The notes beneath the pieces were generated by a model. The model made no database searches. It worked only from the letters and a program-made list of their open reading frames with translations, and had not been told where the DNA came from. From contig NZ_VEBK01000003.1 of assembly GCF_007676755.1 (NCBI RefSeq), positions 248,001 through 312,000 on the forward strand: DNA of 64,000 bases, in the 5' to 3' direction. Shown here piece after piece: positions 61,533 through 64,000 of this stretch (its first letter is position 1; every line of letters starts with the position of its first letter). Origin of the DNA: Bacillus sp. FJAT-22090. GTDB taxonomy: Bacteria > Bacillota > Bacilli > Bacillales_A > Planococcaceae. The translations under genes were made by a program, and so were the position numbers.

Positions 61533-62029
61533 GTTTGCAGAAGCCAATCTTCTATTTGCTTATTCGATTGCAAACAATGTACTTTTTCCTCATAAGCAGT
61601 AAACTTTCTAAGAAACACCGGTTTCATCTGCTCCTCGAAGTATTTATTCCACTTAAACATTTGGCGAAATATTGAAAACGTTGGTTTGTAATTGGCTTGC
61701 TCTATTTTCAATAGCTGGCGGCTGTATCGTTTTAAAATGCGCCATGTTCTTTGCTGCATAGGAATGTCTAGAAAGATAACCTGATTTGCTTCCCGTAACC
61801 CCGCATCTGTCCACTCTATATGAACCCCTTCTATAACCCAATTGTCTTGTCCAATTGCTTCATGCAACAATCGGTCGCGGACTTCTATTTCATTTCGCTT
61901 ATCGCCTGTTGGATGCCTTGTCCATACAAAATTGTCTGTTTCAAAGTGTGGAATTTGAAGTTTGGAGGAGACCTTCCGTGCAAGCGTCGTTTTCCCACTA
62001 CCAACGGAACCAATTATATATATTTTCAT
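61511..62029 (-). CDS. P-loop kinase-like protein (adenylate kinase-related)
   Basis: A 172-residue P-loop protein. Walker A is GSVGSGKTT at residues 7-15; a hydrophobic VIFLDIP strand and the lid-like RTWRILKRYSRQ follow. It resembles the small kinases annotated as topology-modulation (FlaR-like) proteins. Substrate is unknown. Confidence 0.8.
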   Translation of the reverse strand: MKIYIIGSVGSGKTTLARKVSSKLQIPHFETDNFVWTRHPTGDKRNEIEVRDRLLHEAIGQDNWVIEGVHIEWTDAGLREANQVIFLDIPMQQRTWRILKRYSRQLLKIEQANYKPTFSIFRQMFKWNKYFEEQMKPVFLRKFTAYEEKVHCLQSNKQIEDWLLQTKRGYLP

Positions 62030-62138
62030 CTTGATATCCCTTTCTCCAACTAAACCGTTCTAGTCTTGCTACTTGTGTAAGAAAATGATACTTTCAATAC
62101 TATATAACCTAGTATTATATCAAAAAGGAGGAATTTAC

Positions 62139-63104
62139 ATCGATAATCAACGAATATTGCCTAAAACTGTTCAAGTCTACAAACGTTTGCTTCACCGAAT
62201 ACCTAAAGACCAAAGTATCTATTTCGAAATTGAAAACAAAATTAGATCCGCCGAAGCAGGGTATAATGGCGAATGTTATGTGGACAACTTTATTAGACAA
62301 GTAAGCTTCCCAAAGCATTACGCTATTTTGAAAGATATCCACATCCAAATTGCTGAAAATAATTATCTCCAAATCGACACACTTATTCTCACCAAAAAGT
62401 ATATCACCATTTTAGAAGTCAAAAATATTCGTGGCAAAATATATTTCCAAAAAAATCCCGACCAACTGATTCGTGAAGTGGATGGCGTCACTACTCCTTT
62501 TAAATGTCCCGAACAACAACTGAAGCGACATGTTAGAAATTTGCAAGTCCTTCTACAAGTAGCCAAAATAAATATCCCTATTAGGAGTCTCATTGTACTA
62601 GCATACTCTAAAACTCAAGTTGTACTCCCCCCTCAGTATACTAAAGTCGTGATGGGTTGCGATATTTCCAACAAATTAAACGATTATAATCAACTTCCCG
62701 ACTCCATTTCTACCATCAAGTTTCAACAATTATTGAATTACCTAATATCCCACTCTCAGGATTTTATTCCAAAACCATTAGCCCAAACCTATTCAATAGC
62801 ATTCTCTCTTATTAAAACAGGTCTTTTTTGTCCAAACTGTGCAATAAAAGTAAAGAATCGAAATAAATGTCCTAATTGCAAAACCTCTAAATCACTCATG
62901 CAAAAACAAGCACTTGAAGACTGGTTTTACCTTGTCAAAGGTAATATTTCGAATCATGAATGTGTCTACTTTCTCGAACTCAAGGACAAGTATGCCGCTA
63001 GCTACCTATTTAAAACCCTGAATCTCCTACCCATGAACCACTTCAAATCCAGATACTATATTTTACAAAAATCAAGCGTCTCCAGTACATACGACCATTT
63101 ATAA
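62139..63104 (+). CDS. NERD domain protein with an apparent AUC start
   Basis: About 321 residues. An N-terminal NERD (nuclease-related) domain contains AGYNGECYVDNFI, LQIDTLILT and ILEVKN, matching the family's Glu, Asp and ExK positions. A four-cysteine zinc motif (CPNC and CPNC) lies near residue 250, followed by a domain of about 70 residues. The start is placed at ATC because GGAGG lies exactly 7 bases before it, no ATG, GTG or TTG is nearby, and the N-terminus then aligns with NERD proteins (DNQRILPKTVQVYK). A frame from ATG 62073 is longer but has no ribosome site. Confidence 0.75.
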   Translation: MDNQRILPKTVQVYKRLLHRIPKDQSIYFEIENKIRSAEAGYNGECYVDNFIRQVSFPKHYAILKDIHIQIAENNYLQIDTLILTKKYITILEVKNIRGKIYFQKNPDQLIREVDGVTTPFKCPEQQLKRHVRNLQVLLQVAKINIPIRSLIVLAYSKTQVVLPPQYTKVVMGCDISNKLNDYNQLPDSISTIKFQQLLNYLISHSQDFIPKPLAQTYSIAFSLIKTGLFCPNCAIKVKNRNKCPNCKTSKSLMQKQALEDWFYLVKGNISNHECVYFLELKDKYAASYLFKTLNLLPMNHFKSRYYILQKSSVSSTYDHL

Positions 63105-63159
63105 AAATGGTCGTTTTTTTTTGATTTCTTTTGACGAGCGACCCCTCCAGTTATTTTAA

Positions 63160-63627
63160 CTGGATGTAATTCCCTTTTACAACTAAGGGCGTCGTTTTTA
63201 CAACTAAATGCTCTTGAGAACCGGAAACAGTGAAAAACCACGTGAATTCACTGGATGAAATTCCCTTTTACACCTAAGAGCGTCGTTTTTACAACTAAAT
63301 GCTCCGAAATTACAACTAAAGCCATCATTTTTACAACTAACCCTCTTAGGAACTGGAAAAAGAGAAGAAATAACTCGAATTCACTGGATGAAATCCCCTT
63401 TTACAACTAAGAGCGTCGTTTTTACAACTAAATGCTCCGAAATTACAACTAAACCCTCCATTTTTACAACTAAACCCTCTTGAGAACCGGAAACAGTGAA
63501 AAACCACGTAAATTCACTGGATGAAATTCCCTTTTACAACTAAGAGCATCGTTTTTACAACTAAATGCTCCGAAATTACAACTAAACCCTCCATTTTTAC
63601 AACTAAACGCCCCAAAATTACAACTAC
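63160..63627. repeat. Nested intergenic repeat: 21-bp TACAACTAA units in 133-bp blocks
   Basis: The core TACAACTAA occurs about 14 times with exact 21-base spacing inside blocks (for example 63402, 63423, 63444, 63465, and 63535, 63556, 63577, 63598, 63619). Blocks repeat with a 133-base period (63269, 63402, 63535); a shortened copy at 63178 is 91 bases before the next, exactly two 21-bp units fewer. Between cores are short variable words (GAGCGTCGTT, ATGCTCCGAAAT, CCCTCCATTT). A longer spacer (TTGAGAACCGGAAACAG, ACGTGAATTCACTGGATG) separates blocks. No coding role is convincing. Confidence 0.82.
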
Positions 63628-63645
63628 CAATCATTCCCCCAAGCA

Positions 63646-63679
63646 AAAAAGCGAGAAACCCGGCAAGGGTTTCTCGCTT
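63646..63679 (-). terminator. Terminator of the histidine kinase gene
   Basis: Perfect 13-bp stem AAGCGAGAAACCC/GGGTTTCTCGCTT (63649-63661, 63667-63679), followed leftward by TTTTTTGC. Confidence 0.85.
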
Positions 63680-63682
63680 CTA

Positions 63683-64000
63683 TTAGATCACTGCTATTTT
63701 TACAGTTACTTTAAACAAATCTCCGTCTACTTCCATTCGTAAGCTTCCGTCGTGTAAATCCACGATAGATTGGGCGATTGCAAGCCCGAGACCGGAACCT
63801 TCCGTATGACGGGATGTGTCGGCTCGTTTGAATCGCTCGGTTAATTCATTCACGTCGTCGCCTAATTCATATTTCGCTATATTTTTAATAACGAAAACGG
63901 CTTCTCCGTTGACTTGATCTAAATTGATATATACACGAGTATTCGGCAACGCATATTTCAACGTGTTGATGATCAGATTATCTAGCACTCGCCACCACTT
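63683..64000 (-). CDS. Sensor histidine kinase, C-terminal part (cut by window edge)
   Basis: The last 105 residues of a histidine kinase whose start lies beyond the right edge. The ATP-binding domain shows the N box region VLDNLIINTLKYA, a phosphate-binding ERFKRAD and the G box EGSGLGLAIAQSIV. It is typical of kinases with a HAMP domain and OmpR-type partner, but the sensor part is not visible. Confidence 0.85.
   Translation of the reverse strand, partial: KWWRVLDNLIINTLKYALPNTRVYINLDQVNGEAVFVIKNIAKYELGDDVNELTERFKRADTSRHTEGSGLGLAIAQSIVDLHDGSLRMEVDGDLFKVTVKIAVI

Noticed and set aside
63160-63627. CRISPR array
   Set aside because: The repeated core is only about 9 bases, the unit is 21 bases, intervening words are themselves repeated rather than unique, and no cas genes are present.
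63521-63742. 73-codon ORF in the repeat region
   Set aside because: Its sequence is the 21-bp repeat read in one frame and it continues through the kinase terminator and into the kinase gene on the other strand.

Overview
The window comes from a low-GC, Gram-positive, rod-type Firmicute, most likely of the Bacillaceae or Planococcaceae (Caryophanaceae). Supporting this are AGGAGG-type ribosome binding sites with frequent GTG and TTG starts, a thiamine-riboswitch ykoFEDC operon, a liaIH-FSR cell-envelope stress operon, adaA-adaB, a sigma-B-type promoter before a YflT/YsnF-like stress gene, and many U-tailed hairpin terminators. Genus cannot be fixed by eye. There are no rRNA or tRNA genes, insertion sequences or CRISPR arrays.

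Layout. 0-5 kb: a radical SAM/SPASM protein, a PAS-GGDEF-EAL protein and a threonine-aldolase-like enzyme. 5-9.4 kb: a leftward reactive-sulfur operon (cstR, tusA, two rhodaneses, a TusA-rhodanese fusion, DsrE-like, rhodanese-persulfide dioxygenase, sulfite exporter) with three near-identical ATACC-N6-GGTAY palindromes that look like CstR operators. 9.4-14.9 kb: purine nucleoside phosphorylase, an HD hydrolase, a zinc-ribbon membrane protease, an unknown coupled gene pair and an alpha/beta hydrolase. 15.5-20 kb: an accessory or defence-like segment with a PLD-helicase-DUF3427 protein, a NUDIX hydrolase overlapping it tail to tail, and an Imm30-type immunity gene next to the decayed C-terminus of what looks like a polymorphic toxin. 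20-26.7 kb: SNF2 helicase, MscS channel, and a stress gene flanked by two paralogous 28-codon ORFs that share upstream sequence and covarying downstream hairpins.

26.7-44.3 kb: HpaB-like flavin enzyme, ATP pyrophosphatase, a two-component/ABC operon, PEP-mutase-family protein, adaA-adaB alkylation repair, MHYT-GGDEF-EAL, two SDRs (one divergent from a TetR regulator), a 57-codon ORF, a glycine betaine/proline ABC transporter and a 2-hydroxyacid dehydrogenase. 44.3-48 kb: TPP riboswitch plus the ykoFEDC thiamine/HMP transporter. 48-54.9 kb: DUF1697, VOC, dimethylargininase-like and YqcI/YcgG genes, then nrdE-flavodoxin-nrdF behind a cobalamin riboswitch and terminator. 55-57.6 kb: uppP, DedA and a metallophosphoesterase, which fits undecaprenyl-phosphate recycling. 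57.7-61.2 kb: lia operon. 61.2-64 kb: a small membrane protein, a P-loop kinase-like protein, a NERD protein with an apparent AUC start, a nested 21-bp/133-bp intergenic repeat, and the 3' end of a histidine kinase cut by the window edge.

The points most likely to be new are the duplicated small-ORF/hairpin modules around the stress gene, the nested repeat at 63.2-63.6 kb, the toxin remnant beside Imm30, and the unknown overlapping pair at 12.8-14.1 kb.
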